A stretch of 5,931 bases of DNA from Actinomycetota bacterium (GTDB lineage: Bacteria > Actinomycetota > Acidimicrobiia > Acidimicrobiales > Microtrichaceae): assembly GCA_018268735.1 (NCBI GenBank), contig JAFDWA010000119.1, positions 1 to 5,931 of the forward strand. The letters run 5' to 3'. The notes under the pieces are model-generated. The model was not told the origin of the DNA. It saw only the letters and a list, made by a program, of their open reading frames with translations, and did no database searches. Each line of letters opens with the position of its first letter. Position 1 is the stretch's first letter. Below are positions 1-5,931 of the stretch, piece by piece. The translations under genes were made by a program, and so were the position numbers.

Positions 1-1342
1 CGGAGCGCGGCGGATAGAACAGCCCGTGGGCGTGCTCGCCGTCTGCGGTCGGGAAGGTGATCGAGCGCGATGTCGACACCTCGGCGGGATCAGGGCGCGT
101 GACGCGACGATGGTCGACGAGCAGGCCGTCGCGGAGGTCGACGCTCCATGCGCTGGTCGGGCACGCGCCGCCACCGCCTGCAACGGCCACGACCGTGCCG
201 CGCACGGCGAGGTGCTCGACCGAGGTGAAGCCGCCCTCCGGCGACGAGATCGGCGCCAGCGATCCGTCGCTCGGGTCCCACACCTGCACAGAGTCGAGGC
301 CCCCCCTGCTGAGCGCGACCACGACGCGCCCGTCGTCGAGGAACCCGTAGCGGCACCCGCCCGACACCCATCGGGGCTCGCCGACCTCTCCCGACACGTC
401 GAGCGCCGGCGGCCCCTGGTCGCCGGCTCCTTCGTGGGGGAGGCCGACCATCGGTGCACACCGGAGGTGCCACCAGTCCGCAGCGTCGTCGCACCAGAAC
501 AGCCGGCCGTCGGGCGACCACGACGGGAGGCAGGCCGCGACCGGCCGGTCGAGCGACCGCGCAGCGCCGCCGGCGTGCCCACCCGCGACACGTCGGGCGT
601 CGTGCAGCTGCGGGTGCGTGCCGTCGACCTCCGTGCCCGGCACCGCGAGCCGTCCCGCCCAGACCTCCGCCGCGTCCCATGGCATGTCCGGGTGGTCCCA
701 ACGCAGCCAGGCGACGAGGGTCCCGTCCGGCGAGATGGACGGATCGGATGCCCAGTCGCCGTCGCGCACCAACGTGACGGCGCTGCCGCCGGCGGATGCC
801 ACCACCGCGAGCTCGTTGATCGGCTCGGACCCGATCCCCGACCCGACGTCGGGCGGGTGCAGCTCCCGCTCGCAGACGATCCACGCCCCGTCAGGCGTGA
901 GCACCCCGGCAGCGTGGCGGACCGAACCGACACCAGGGTCCGCCAGCGCCTCGGTGACCCGACGGACGGCGCCGCCCGTGGTGTCGATCGCGACGATCGC
1001 TCCGCTCGGGCCGTCCACCCAGAACAGGCGCTCCCCGTCGCCCCACCAGGAGCCGCCGCCGTACTCGTTGACCCCGGAGCGCGCCGACATGTCGACGGGG
1101 CCCTCGGGGACCGACGAGGTGGCCGCGCCGTGGCTGCCCCCGTCGCTGCCCCGCCGGTCCCGGCACACGACGGTGCGCCCGCCGAGGTCGGGACGTTGCT
1201 CGGACCAGCGCACGATCGTCGAGCCGTCGCTGGCGACTGCGAGGCCGACCGAGGAGACGCGCACGGCACCGCCGGCAGCGACCTCGGGTGTGAGCGCGGA
1301 GGGCCAGGTCCCGAACTCCCGCACCTCCGGCTGCGCAGCCAC
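1..1342 (-). CDS. S9 family (prolyl oligopeptidase-like) serine peptidase, N-terminal beta-propeller part; C-terminus cut by window edge
   Basis: The minus strand is open from the end of the aminotransferase gene to the left edge (447 codons from GTG 1342) in the frame whose codons begin at 1342, 1339 and so on. The protein resembles the N-terminal propeller of the S9 acylaminoacyl-peptidase/dipeptidyl-peptidase-like family. Visible are an FGTWPSALTPE opening (residues 10-20), NEYGGGSWW (92-100), a TPDG and two SPDG blade turns (149, 204 and 276), MPWD (220-223), and ITFPTADGEHAHGLFYPP (428-445), which is the usual entry into the alpha/beta-hydrolase domain. Family members are about 640-660 residues, so roughly 200 residues carrying the Ser-Asp-His triad lie outside the window and catalysis cannot be confirmed. 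No signal peptide is seen, so it is probably cytoplasmic and cleaves short peptides. An alternative in-frame TTG at 1363 overlaps the aminotransferase stop (TTGA) and would add MSDRAAP. Neither start has a clear ribosome binding site. It is probably co-transcribed with the aminotransferase. Confidence 0.85.
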   Translation of the reverse strand, partial: MAAQPEVREFGTWPSALTPEVAAGGAVRVSSVGLAVASDGSTIVRWSEQRPDLGGRTVVCRDRRGSDGGSHGAATSSVPEGPVDMSARSGVNEYGGGSWWGDGERLFWVDGPSGAIVAIDTTGGAVRRVTEALADPGVGSVRHAAGVLTPDGAWIVCERELHPPDVGSGIGSEPINELAVVASAGGSAVTLVRDGDWASDPSISPDGTLVAWLRWDHPDMPWDAAEVWAGRLAVPGTEVDGTHPQLHDARRVAGGHAGGAARSLDRPVAACLPSWSPDGRLFWCDDAADWWHLRCAPMVGLPHEGAGDQGPPALDVSGEVGEPRWVSGGCRYGFLDDGRVVVALSRGGLDSVQVWDPSDGSLAPISSPEGGFTSVEHLAVRGTVVAVAGGGGACPTSAWSVDLRDGLLVDHRRVTRPDPAEVSTSRSITFPTADGEHAHGLFYPPRS

Positions 1343-1359
1343 CGGCGCCGCCCGGTCGC

Positions 1360-2571
1360 TCAACCCGCGACCAGCCGCTGGATGCGGGCGATGCCCTCCT
1401 CCAGGTCCTCGTCGCCGAGGGCGAAGGAGAAGCGGCCGTAGCCGGGTGCATCGAAGGCCTCGCCGGGCACGAACGCCACGTTCGCCTGCTCGAGGACCAG
1501 GTCGGCGAGCTCGAGCGTGGTCGCTGCAGTGTGACCCCCGAGGTCGCGACCGAGCAGCCCCGTGAGGTTCGGGAAGGCGTAGAAGGCACCTTCGGGCTCG
1601 ATGCAGGTGACCCCGTCGATGTCGTTGAGCATGCCGTGGATCACCCGGCGACGCCGATCGAAGGTCTCGCGCATCATCGCGACTGCGGAGAGGTCGCCGC
1701 TGACCGCCGCCAGCGCGGCACGCTGCGCGACGTTGGCGACGTTCGAGCACAGGTGGCTCTGCAGGTTGGACACCGCCTTGACGACGTCGGTCGGGCCGAT
1801 CAACCACCCGACCCGCCATCCGGTCATCGCGTAGGTCTTCGCGACGCCGTTGAGGACGATCGCCTGCTCGGCGAGGTCCGGGACGACGGCGAGGATCGAG
1901 TGGTGCTCGTGGCCGTCGTAGGTGAGGTGCTCGTAGATCTCGTCGGTGATCACGATCAGGCCGTGCTCGAGCGCCCAGCGCCCGATCGCCTCGATCTCCT
2001 CGCGTGGGTACACGGCGCCGGTCGGGTTGGACGGCGAGACGAACACGATCGCCTTGGTCCGCTCGGTGCGCGCTGCCTCGAGGGCCTCGACGGTGACCCG
2101 GAATCCCGTCGCCTCCGTCGTCGGCAGGACCACCGGCACCCCACCGGCGAGTCGGATGGGTTCGGGATAGGTCGTCCAGTACGGCGCTGGCAGCAGCACC
2201 TCGTCGCCGTCGTCGACGACCGCGAGGATCGACTCGTAGACGGCCTGCTTCCCTCCGTTGGTGACGACGACCTGCGACGGCTCGACGACCACGCCGGAGT
2301 CGCGCAGCGTCTTGGTGGCGATCGCCTCGCGCAGCTCGGGCAACCCCGGCGCAGGTGTGTAGCGGTGGTTGCGCGGATCGCTGCAGGCCTCGATGGCCGC
2401 CTCGACGATGGCTGGGGGCGTCGGGAAGTCCGGCTCGCCGGCGCCGAATCCGATCACCGGTGCACCTGCCGCCTTCATCGCCTTGGCCTTCGAGTCGACC
2501 GCCAGGGTCGCCGACGGGGCGATCCCTGCGACGCGACGCGAGATCCGGCTCGTGGTTGCAGCGGGGCTCAT
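1360..2571 (-). CDS. aspC: PLP-dependent class I aminotransferase, aspartate (possibly aspartate/prephenate) type
   Basis: This is a complete 403-residue fold-type I aminotransferase that transfers an amino group between an amino acid and a 2-oxo acid in the cytoplasm. Family landmarks appear in order: [12 protein letters not shown] (41-52), NGGKQA (105-110), the PYW aromatic near the cofactor (130-132), SNPTG (181-185, Asn182), DEIYEHL (210-216, Asp210 contacting the PLP nitrogen and Tyr213), [14 protein letters not shown] (243-256, Lys245 forming the Schiff base and Arg253 holding the PLP phosphate), and [12 protein letters not shown] (379-390, Arg380 as the substrate alpha-carboxylate arginine). 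These match the Ib aspartate aminotransferases of actinobacteria, some of which also use prephenate; exact substrate preference cannot be read from sequence, so the symbol is tentative. I chose ATG 2571 because homologs begin about here and a TAGCGT box lies 7 nt upstream. A GTG at 2610 preceded by GGAG (2620-2617) is the alternative and adds 13 residues. Length and motifs are intact. The S9 peptidase gene follows directly. Confidence 0.93.
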   Translation of the reverse strand: MSPAATTSRISRRVAGIAPSATLAVDSKAKAMKAAGAPVIGFGAGEPDFPTPPAIVEAAIEACSDPRNHRYTPAPGLPELREAIATKTLRDSGVVVEPSQVVVTNGGKQAVYESILAVVDDGDEVLLPAPYWTTYPEPIRLAGGVPVVLPTTEATGFRVTVEALEAARTERTKAIVFVSPSNPTGAVYPREEIEAIGRWALEHGLIVITDEIYEHLTYDGHEHHSILAVVPDLAEQAIVLNGVAKTYAMTGWRVGWLIGPTDVVKAVSNLQSHLCSNVANVAQRAALAAVSGDLSAVAMMRETFDRRRRVIHGMLNDIDGVTCIEPEGAFYAFPNLTGLLGRDLGGHTAATTLELADLVLEQANVAFVPGEAFDAPGYGRFSFALGDEDLEEGIARIQRLVAG

Positions 2572-2578
2572 GCAGCGA

Positions 2579-2584
2579 ACGCTA
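2579..2584 (-). promoter_or_regulatory. Candidate -10 box (TAGCGT) for the aminotransferase
   Basis: The minus-strand hexamer TAGCGT agrees with TAnnnT and is followed by 7 nt (TCGCTGC) and then ATG 2571. There is no purine-rich ribosome binding site in those 7 nt, so if the box is used the mRNA would be leaderless. One hexamer in GC-rich DNA can occur by chance. Confidence 0.4.
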
Positions 2585-2645
2585 CCCGGCCCGACATCGC
2601 GGGCACGCACGGGTATCTCCGGCCGGAGCGGCCCGGGACGCGCGC

Positions 2646-2651
2646 CAGACT
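2646..2651 (+). promoter_or_regulatory. Weak candidate -10 box (CAGACT) for serC
   Basis: CAGACT is a one-mismatch version of TAnnnT and ends 6 nt before GTG 2658. The intervening GTGGGG abuts the start codon too closely to be a normal ribosome binding site. That makes a leaderless transcript an option, but the hexamer match is weak. Confidence 0.25.
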
Positions 2652-2657
2652 GTGGGG

Positions 2658-3785
2658 GTGAGCACCCCCGACATCTCCATCCCCGACGACCTCCTCCCCC
2701 ACGACGGCCGCTTCGGTTGCGGTCCCTCGAAGGTCCGCCCCGACGCCGTCGACATGCTCATCGGCTCCGCGCCGCACTTCCTCGGCACCAGCCACCGCCA
2801 GGCCACCGTCAGGTTCAAGGTCAGCGAGCTGCGCAACGGGCTCGCCGAGCTGTTCTCCCTGCCCGACGGCTACGAGATCCTCCTCGGCAACGGCGGGACG
2901 ACGGCGTTCTGGGACGCGGCGACGTTCTGCCTGATCGACGAGCGCAGCCAGCACCTCGACTTCGGCGAGTTCAGCTCGAAGTTCGCGAAGGCCGCTGCCG
3001 CAGCGCCCCACATCGGCACGCCGGAGATCATCAGCACCGATCCCGGCCACCACCCCTTGGCGGTCCCCATGGCGGGCATCGACGCCTACTGCCTGACCCA
3101 CAACGAGACCTCGACGGGCGTCGCGATGTCGATCGAGCGACCCCACGGCGCGGATGACGGCTCCCTCGTGCTCGTCGACGCGACCTCGGCCGCGGGAGGG
3201 CTGCGCTTCGACCCCTCGGAGCTCGACGTCTACTACTTCGCACCGCAGAAGTGCCTTGCCTCCGACGGCGGGCTCTGGATCGCTGCGTGCTCACCCGCGG
3301 CGATCGAGCGGATCGAGCGGATCGCAGCCGGTGACAGGTGGGTGCCGTCGTTCCTCGACCTCGGCATCGCGCTCGAGAACTCGCGCAAGGACCAGACCTA
3401 CAACACCCCAGCGCTCACGACGCTGTTCCTCGCCACGGAGCAGGTGCAGTGGATCCTCGACAACGGCGGCCTCGAGTTCGCCGCCGGCCGCTGCGACCGG
3501 TCGGCAGCGACCATCTACGGCTGGGCCGACGCGCACGAGCACGCCACCCCGTTCGTCGCCGAGGAGGAGATGCGCTCGCACGTCGTCGCGACCATCGACT
3601 TCGATGACGACACCGATGCCGCCGCCGTCGCTGCGGTGCTGCGCGACAACGGCATCCTCGACACCGAGCCGTACCGCAAGCTCGGCCGCAACCAGCTGCG
3701 GGTCGCCCTGTTCCCCGCGATCGACCCGGAGGACGTCGCCGCCCTCACCCGTTGCATCGACTTCGTCATCGAGCAGCTGTCCTGA
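2658..3785 (+). CDS. serC: Phosphoserine aminotransferase (actinobacterial type)
   Basis: SerC converts 3-phosphohydroxypyruvate and glutamate to O-phosphoserine and 2-oxoglutarate, the second step of serine synthesis from 3-phosphoglycerate, in the cytoplasm. The 375-residue product is full length and matches the actinobacterial SerC subfamily along its whole length. Motifs are [12 protein letters not shown] (16-27), FLGTSHRQ (41-48), [20 protein letters not shown] (66-85), HNETSTGV (148-155), [10 protein letters not shown] (172-181, Asp174 contacting the PLP nitrogen), [16 protein letters not shown] (192-207, Lys198 as the Schiff-base lysine), [12 protein letters not shown] DQTYNTPA (245-252) and [18 protein letters not shown] (337-354). 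GTG 2658 is chosen because homology begins just after it; GTG 2652, in frame two codons earlier, is possible. The open frame continues upstream to 2355, but that part is antisense to the aminotransferase and is not SerC-like. Cys199 after the active lysine differs from the Asn I recall in the mycobacterial enzyme. The antiporter frame starts before or at this gene's stop. Confidence 0.96.
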   Translation: MSTPDISIPDDLLPHDGRFGCGPSKVRPDAVDMLIGSAPHFLGTSHRQATVRFKVSELRNGLAELFSLPDGYEILLGNGGTTAFWDAATFCLIDERSQHLDFGEFSSKFAKAAAAAPHIGTPEIISTDPGHHPLAVPMAGIDAYCLTHNETSTGVAMSIERPHGADDGSLVLVDATSAAGGLRFDPSELDVYYFAPQKCLASDGGLWIAACSPAAIERIERIAAGDRWVPSFLDLGIALENSRKDQTYNTPALTTLFLATEQVQWILDNGGLEFAAGRCDRSAATIYGWADAHEHATPFVAEEEMRSHVVATIDFDDDTDAAAVAAVLRDNGILDTEPYRKLGRNQLRVALFPAIDPEDVAALTRCIDFVIEQLS

Positions 3786-4939
3786 TCCTCTCACTCGCGA
3801 TCGTCCTGATCGCCGCCCTCCTGGCCGGTCGGGCCGCCGAAGCGGTCCGGGTCCCCGCGGTCGTCGGGGAGATCGTCGCGGGCCTGGTGGTGGGGCCGAC
3901 GCTGCTCCACCTGGTGTCACCCAGCGCCGAGCTGGCGTTCCTCGCCGAGCTCGGCGTGCTGGTGCTGATGTGCCAGGTGGGACTCGAGCTCGAGACCACC
4001 GAGCTGCGCGCCGTGGGCACCCCGGCGGTCCGCGTCGCGCTCATCGGGGTCGTCGTGCCGCTCGTCACCGGTTGGGCCGCCGGCATCGCACTCGGCGTCG
4101 ACGGCGCGACCTCGTTGTTCCTCGGGGCGACGCTCGTCGCCACCTCGGTGGGCGTCACCGCCCGCACCTTCGGCGATCTCGGCACTCTCGACAGCACCGA
4201 GGCGCGGATCGTGCTCGGCGCGGCGGTCGTCGACGACGTGCTCGGGCTCCTCGTGCTCAGCGTGGTGCTGCGCGTCGCGACCGACGGACACGTCGACGTC
4301 GTCGGCACGCTCGTCGCTCTCGTCGTCGCAGTCGGGTTCCTCGCCGGGTCCGTCGCGATCGGCATCCGGGTCCTCCCGCGGGCGTTCGCCTGGATCGGGC
4401 GGCGCGCGGGTGACGGACCAGTCGTGCTCGTCGCCGCGATGATCCTGGTGCTGTGCCTCTCGGAGGGAGCCGCCCGCGCCGGCCTGGCGGCGCTGATCGG
4501 CGCGCTGGTCGCCGGCATCCTGATCGCCAGGACCGACCAGGCGGAGCGGGTGGGCCGAGGCCTCGCCCCGATCGCCGGCCTGCTCGTGCCGGTCTTCTTC
4601 GTGTCGGTCGGCCTCGACGTCGACCTCGGGGCGCTGGGGTCGACCCGGGCCGTCGTGCTCGCTGGAGTACTCCTCGGCGTCGGCGTCCTCGGCAAGCTGC
4701 TCTCGGGAGCCGGCGTCGGACGAGCGCCGGGCGCGGACCGGTGGATCGTCGGTTCGGGGATGGTCCCCCGTGGCGAGGTCGGACTGGCGTTCGCCGCAAC
4801 CGGGCTGGCGGCCGGAGTCCTCGACGAGCAGCGATACTCGGCGGTCATCGTGGTCGTGTTGGCCACCACGGTCATCGCCCCGGTGCTCCTGCGGCGACGG
4901 CTGCGTTCCCACGAGCGAGCGAAGCGGGCGCGAGACTGA
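3752..4939 (+). CDS. Cation:proton antiporter, CPA2 (NapA/KefB-like) family
   Basis: This integral inner-membrane exchanger swaps protons for Na+ or K+ to control pH and cation levels. From TTG 3752 it is 395 residues, nearly all hydrophobic, with about 12-13 membrane segments (roughly 10-26, 34-50, 60-80, 91-112, 118-137, 152-175, 183-206, 223-236, 240-260, 272-290, 298-318, 332-354 and 361-380). Family signatures are PAVVGEIVAGLVVGP (35-49), the helix-break motif LVATSVGVTARTF (128-140), VVDDVLGLLVL (159-169) with the ion-binding pair Asp161-Asp162, PVFFVSVGLDVDL (280-292) and PRGEVGLAFA (339-348). It is only the exchanger domain: the tail ends in basic RRRLRSHERAKRARD, with no TrkA-N/RCK regulatory domain, so it is closer to NapA/GerN-type proteins than to full KefB/KefC. 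The start is uncertain. TTG 3752 lies 34 nt inside serC, while CTG 3782 would give a 4-nt CTGA overlap; no ATG or GTG exists before helix 2. Translation is probably coupled to serC. Confidence 0.92.
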   Translation: MHRLRHRAAVLILSLAIVLIAALLAGRAAEAVRVPAVVGEIVAGLVVGPTLLHLVSPSAELAFLAELGVLVLMCQVGLELETTELRAVGTPAVRVALIGVVVPLVTGWAAGIALGVDGATSLFLGATLVATSVGVTARTFGDLGTLDSTEARIVLGAAVVDDVLGLLVLSVVLRVATDGHVDVVGTLVALVVAVGFLAGSVAIGIRVLPRAFAWIGRRAGDGPVVLVAAMILVLCLSEGAARAGLAALIGALVAGILIARTDQAERVGRGLAPIAGLLVPVFFVSVGLDVDLGALGSTRAVVLAGVLLGVGVLGKLLSGAGVGRAPGADRWIVGSGMVPRGEVGLAFAATGLAAGVLDEQRYSAVIVVVLATTVIAPVLLRRRLRSHERAKRARD

Positions 4940-4982
4940 CCCACGGCACGGCCACCGGCACGACGTCGGCGACCGTCCGCCA

Positions 4983-4987
4983 GGGGG
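4983..4987 (+). promoter_or_regulatory. Ribosome binding site of the acyl-CoA synthetase-like gene
   Basis: A GGGGG run within AGGGGGACAC lies 4 nt before ATG 4992. It is the clearest purine-rich Shine-Dalgarno-like site in the window and supports this ATG as the start. The rest of the 52-bp gap after the antiporter (4940-4991) shows no T-run terminator and no obvious promoter boxes, which favours read-through from upstream. Confidence 0.6.
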
Positions 4988-4991
4988 ACAC

Positions 4992-5931
4992 ATGCCGACT
5001 GCTCAGGAGATCCGCGCGCAGCTCACCGGGCCGGGCGGGCCGTTCGAGGTCGTGGAGGAGGACGTCGACGGCCACCGGATGCGGGTCTACAAGGACCGCT
5101 TCGACGATCTCCGAGTCGTCGCGGCGTTCGGCCAGGCCCACGGCGAGAAGACCTTCATCGTCCACGGCGACGAGCGCATCAGCTACGCCGAGTTCATGCG
5201 CAGGGCCAACTCGATCAGCAGGCGGCTCGTGGCGCTCGGCGTCGGCCGCGGCGACCGGGTGGCGGTGCTCAGCCAGAACAACCCCGAGTGGTGCGCGACG
5301 TTCTGGGGCACCGTCGACATCGGTGCGGTCCTCGTCGGGCTCAACGGCTGGTGGATCACCGACGAGATCGTCTACGGGCTCACCGACTCCGCGGCACGCG
5401 TGCTGGTCGTCGACCGCCGGCGCCTCGAGCGCGTCATCGACGAGCTGGACCGCATCGACACGCTCGAGCACGTCTTCGTCATCGACGCAGATCCCGGCGA
5501 GCTCGCCGCCGCCGACGGCACGGTGAGCCCGAAGCTGCACAGCTTCGACGAGCTGCTCACCGAGCCGACCGACGACCTGCCGACGGTTCCGATCGGCGAG
5601 GGCGATGCGGCGGTGATCTTCTACACCTCCGGCACGACCGGGCGGCCCAAGGGCGCGATCTCCACGCACCGCTCCATGATCGCCAACCTGCAGAACACGG
5701 TGTTCCTCATGACCGCCGGCTCGATGGCGCAGCCACCGTCGGATCCCGGCGTCGAAGCTCCACCGACCGATGGCACCGGCCAGCCCGTGGCACTGCTCAC
5801 CTCGCCGTTGTTCCACGTGTCGGGGTGCCACTCCGGCCTCGTCGTCGGGATGATGGGCGGGTTGCGACTCGTGATCCTCCCCGGGCGCTTCACACCGGAG
5901 GCGGCGTTCGGCGCGATCGAGCGCGAGAGGG
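4992..5931 (+). CDS. Class I adenylate-forming enzyme, acyl-CoA synthetase (FadD-like); C-terminus cut by window edge
   Basis: The enzyme would activate a carboxylic acid with ATP to an acyl-adenylate and pass it to CoA; the acid cannot be named from this part. 313 codons are present out of an expected 520-560. Seen are an N-terminal segment PGGPFEVVEEDVDG (14-27), ERISYAEF (61-68), LGVGRGDRVAVLSQNNPEW (82-100), the VGLNGWWITDEIVYGL stretch (115-130) characteristic of an actinobacterial subgroup, the P-loop-like AMP-binding motif FYTSGTTGRPKG (210-221), and SPLFHVSG (271-278), where the aromatic-His motif shapes the acyl pocket. The adenine-binding, hinge and catalytic-lysine motifs lie beyond the right edge, so activity cannot be confirmed. 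A Pro/Asp-rich stretch (about 242-265) lies between the P-loop and the PLFH motif. ATG 4992 is fixed by the GGGGG site upstream and by homology starting near it. It follows the antiporter by 52 bp on the same strand. No signal peptide or membrane segment is seen. Confidence 0.93.
   Translation, partial: MPTAQEIRAQLTGPGGPFEVVEEDVDGHRMRVYKDRFDDLRVVAAFGQAHGEKTFIVHGDERISYAEFMRRANSISRRLVALGVGRGDRVAVLSQNNPEWCATFWGTVDIGAVLVGLNGWWITDEIVYGLTDSAARVLVVDRRRLERVIDELDRIDTLEHVFVIDADPGELAAADGTVSPKLHSFDELLTEPTDDLPTVPIGEGDAAVIFYTSGTTGRPKGAISTHRSMIANLQNTVFLMTAGSMAQPPSDPGVEAPPTDGTGQPVALLTSPLFHVSGCHSGLVVGMMGGLRLVILPGRFTPEAAFGAIERER

Larger units (their letters stand above)
2572..2657. promoter_or_regulatory. Divergent intergenic region between aminotransferase and serC
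   Basis: This 86-bp gap separates two divergently read aminotransferase genes and must hold promoters for both directions unless transcription enters from inside a coding region. On the minus strand a TAGCGT hexamer (2584-2579) fits the TAnnnT -10 consensus and ends 7 nt before ATG 2571. On the plus strand a weaker CAGACT (2646-2651) ends 6 nt before GTG 2658. Both spacings would put the transcription start on the start codon, as in the leaderless genes common in actinobacteria. No recognisable -35 TTGACA-like box was found at about 17 bp from either. The assignment is inference from spacing and consensus only. Confidence 0.5.

Noticed and set aside
26..1441. Long plus-strand open frame (471 codons) opposite the S9 peptidase
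   Set aside because: Its product is Arg/Pro/Ala-rich with no domain pattern, while the antisense frame encodes a recognisable beta-propeller peptidase. Long antisense open frames are expected in DNA this GC-rich.
90..1589. Minus-strand open frames 90-884 and 891-1589
   Set aside because: They are in a different frame from the peptidase, are low-complexity Arg/Gly-rich, and 891-1589 also runs into the aminotransferase in the wrong frame.
1531..2657. Plus-strand open frames antisense to the aminotransferase, including the upstream extension of the serC frame from 2355
   Set aside because: They carry no family motifs, and SerC homology begins only after GTG 2658.
3302..3325. Short direct repeat GATCGAGCG in tandem
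   Set aside because: It encodes IERIERIA within a SerC helix, and the corresponding region in homologs is similar. Two copies of 9 bp are no more than codon-level repetition.
3154..4413. Plus-strand open frame of 419 codons bridging serC and the antiporter
   Set aside because: It is a Ser/Arg/Thr repeat-like translation typical of an out-of-frame reading of GC-rich genes, and both real frames are well supported across the same span.
4940..4991. Possible terminator in the gap after the antiporter
   Set aside because: The GGCACGGCCACCGGCACG stretch looks repetitive, but its arms do not pair into a stable stem and no T-run follows.
3766..4993. Two long minus-strand frames opposite the antiporter
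   Set aside because: Highly charged or Thr/Ser/Pro-rich composition without domains. They mirror the membrane protein on the other strand, which has clear CPA2 motifs.
5530..5547. Near-perfect inverted repeat with 8-bp arms (CGAAGCTG and CAGCTTCG) around CA
   Set aside because: It lies inside the synthetase coding region (encoding PKLHSF), has a 2-nt centre, no T-run and no promoter near it. A chance palindrome is the simplest explanation, although an operator-like site cannot be excluded.
4872..5831. Minus-strand frame of 319 codons opposite the acyl-CoA synthetase
   Set aside because: No motif is recognisable, and the opposite strand carries the AMP-binding signature with a good ribosome binding site.

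Overview
The window is a chromosomal segment of a very GC-rich bacterium. The protein-coding content looks actinobacterial: the phosphoserine aminotransferase is the actinobacterial form of SerC (very close in sequence to what I recall of the mycobacterial enzyme), and the second aminotransferase resembles the aspartate-type enzymes of Streptomyces and relatives. GTG and TTG starts, overlapping genes and possible leaderless starts fit this. A deep actinobacterial lineage such as Acidimicrobiia is a reasonable guess, but it is an inference and not shown by the sequence.

Layout. There are five genes in two divergent units that share an 86-bp intergenic region (2572-2657). Leftward from it run a class I PLP aminotransferase (2571 to 1360) and, immediately downstream, an S9-family (prolyl oligopeptidase-like) serine peptidase. 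The peptidase's N-terminal beta-propeller half is here; its catalytic half lies beyond the left edge. Rightward run serC (2658-3785), a CPA2/NapA-like cation:proton antiporter that begins at or inside the end of serC (about 3752-4939), and, after a 52-bp gap with a good ribosome binding site, a class I adenylate-forming acyl-CoA synthetase-like enzyme (4992 onward), cut by the right edge.

How the genes work together. The two aminotransferases use the same cofactor and probably both use glutamate as amino donor (aspartate/prephenate-type chemistry and serine biosynthesis), so a shared control region is plausible. The peptidase could supply amino acids from peptides. The antiporter and the acyl-CoA synthetase have no clear metabolic link to serC and may simply share its transcript. 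No stretch longer than 100 bases lacks a gene.

I found no mobile element, CRISPR array, tRNA, rRNA, toxin-antitoxin pair, phage gene or convincing terminator. This reads as ordinary core-type chromosome. The points that deserve a second look are the start-codon and gene-overlap arrangements, the compact divergent promoter region, and a few residue-level features. I did not see a new biological system.
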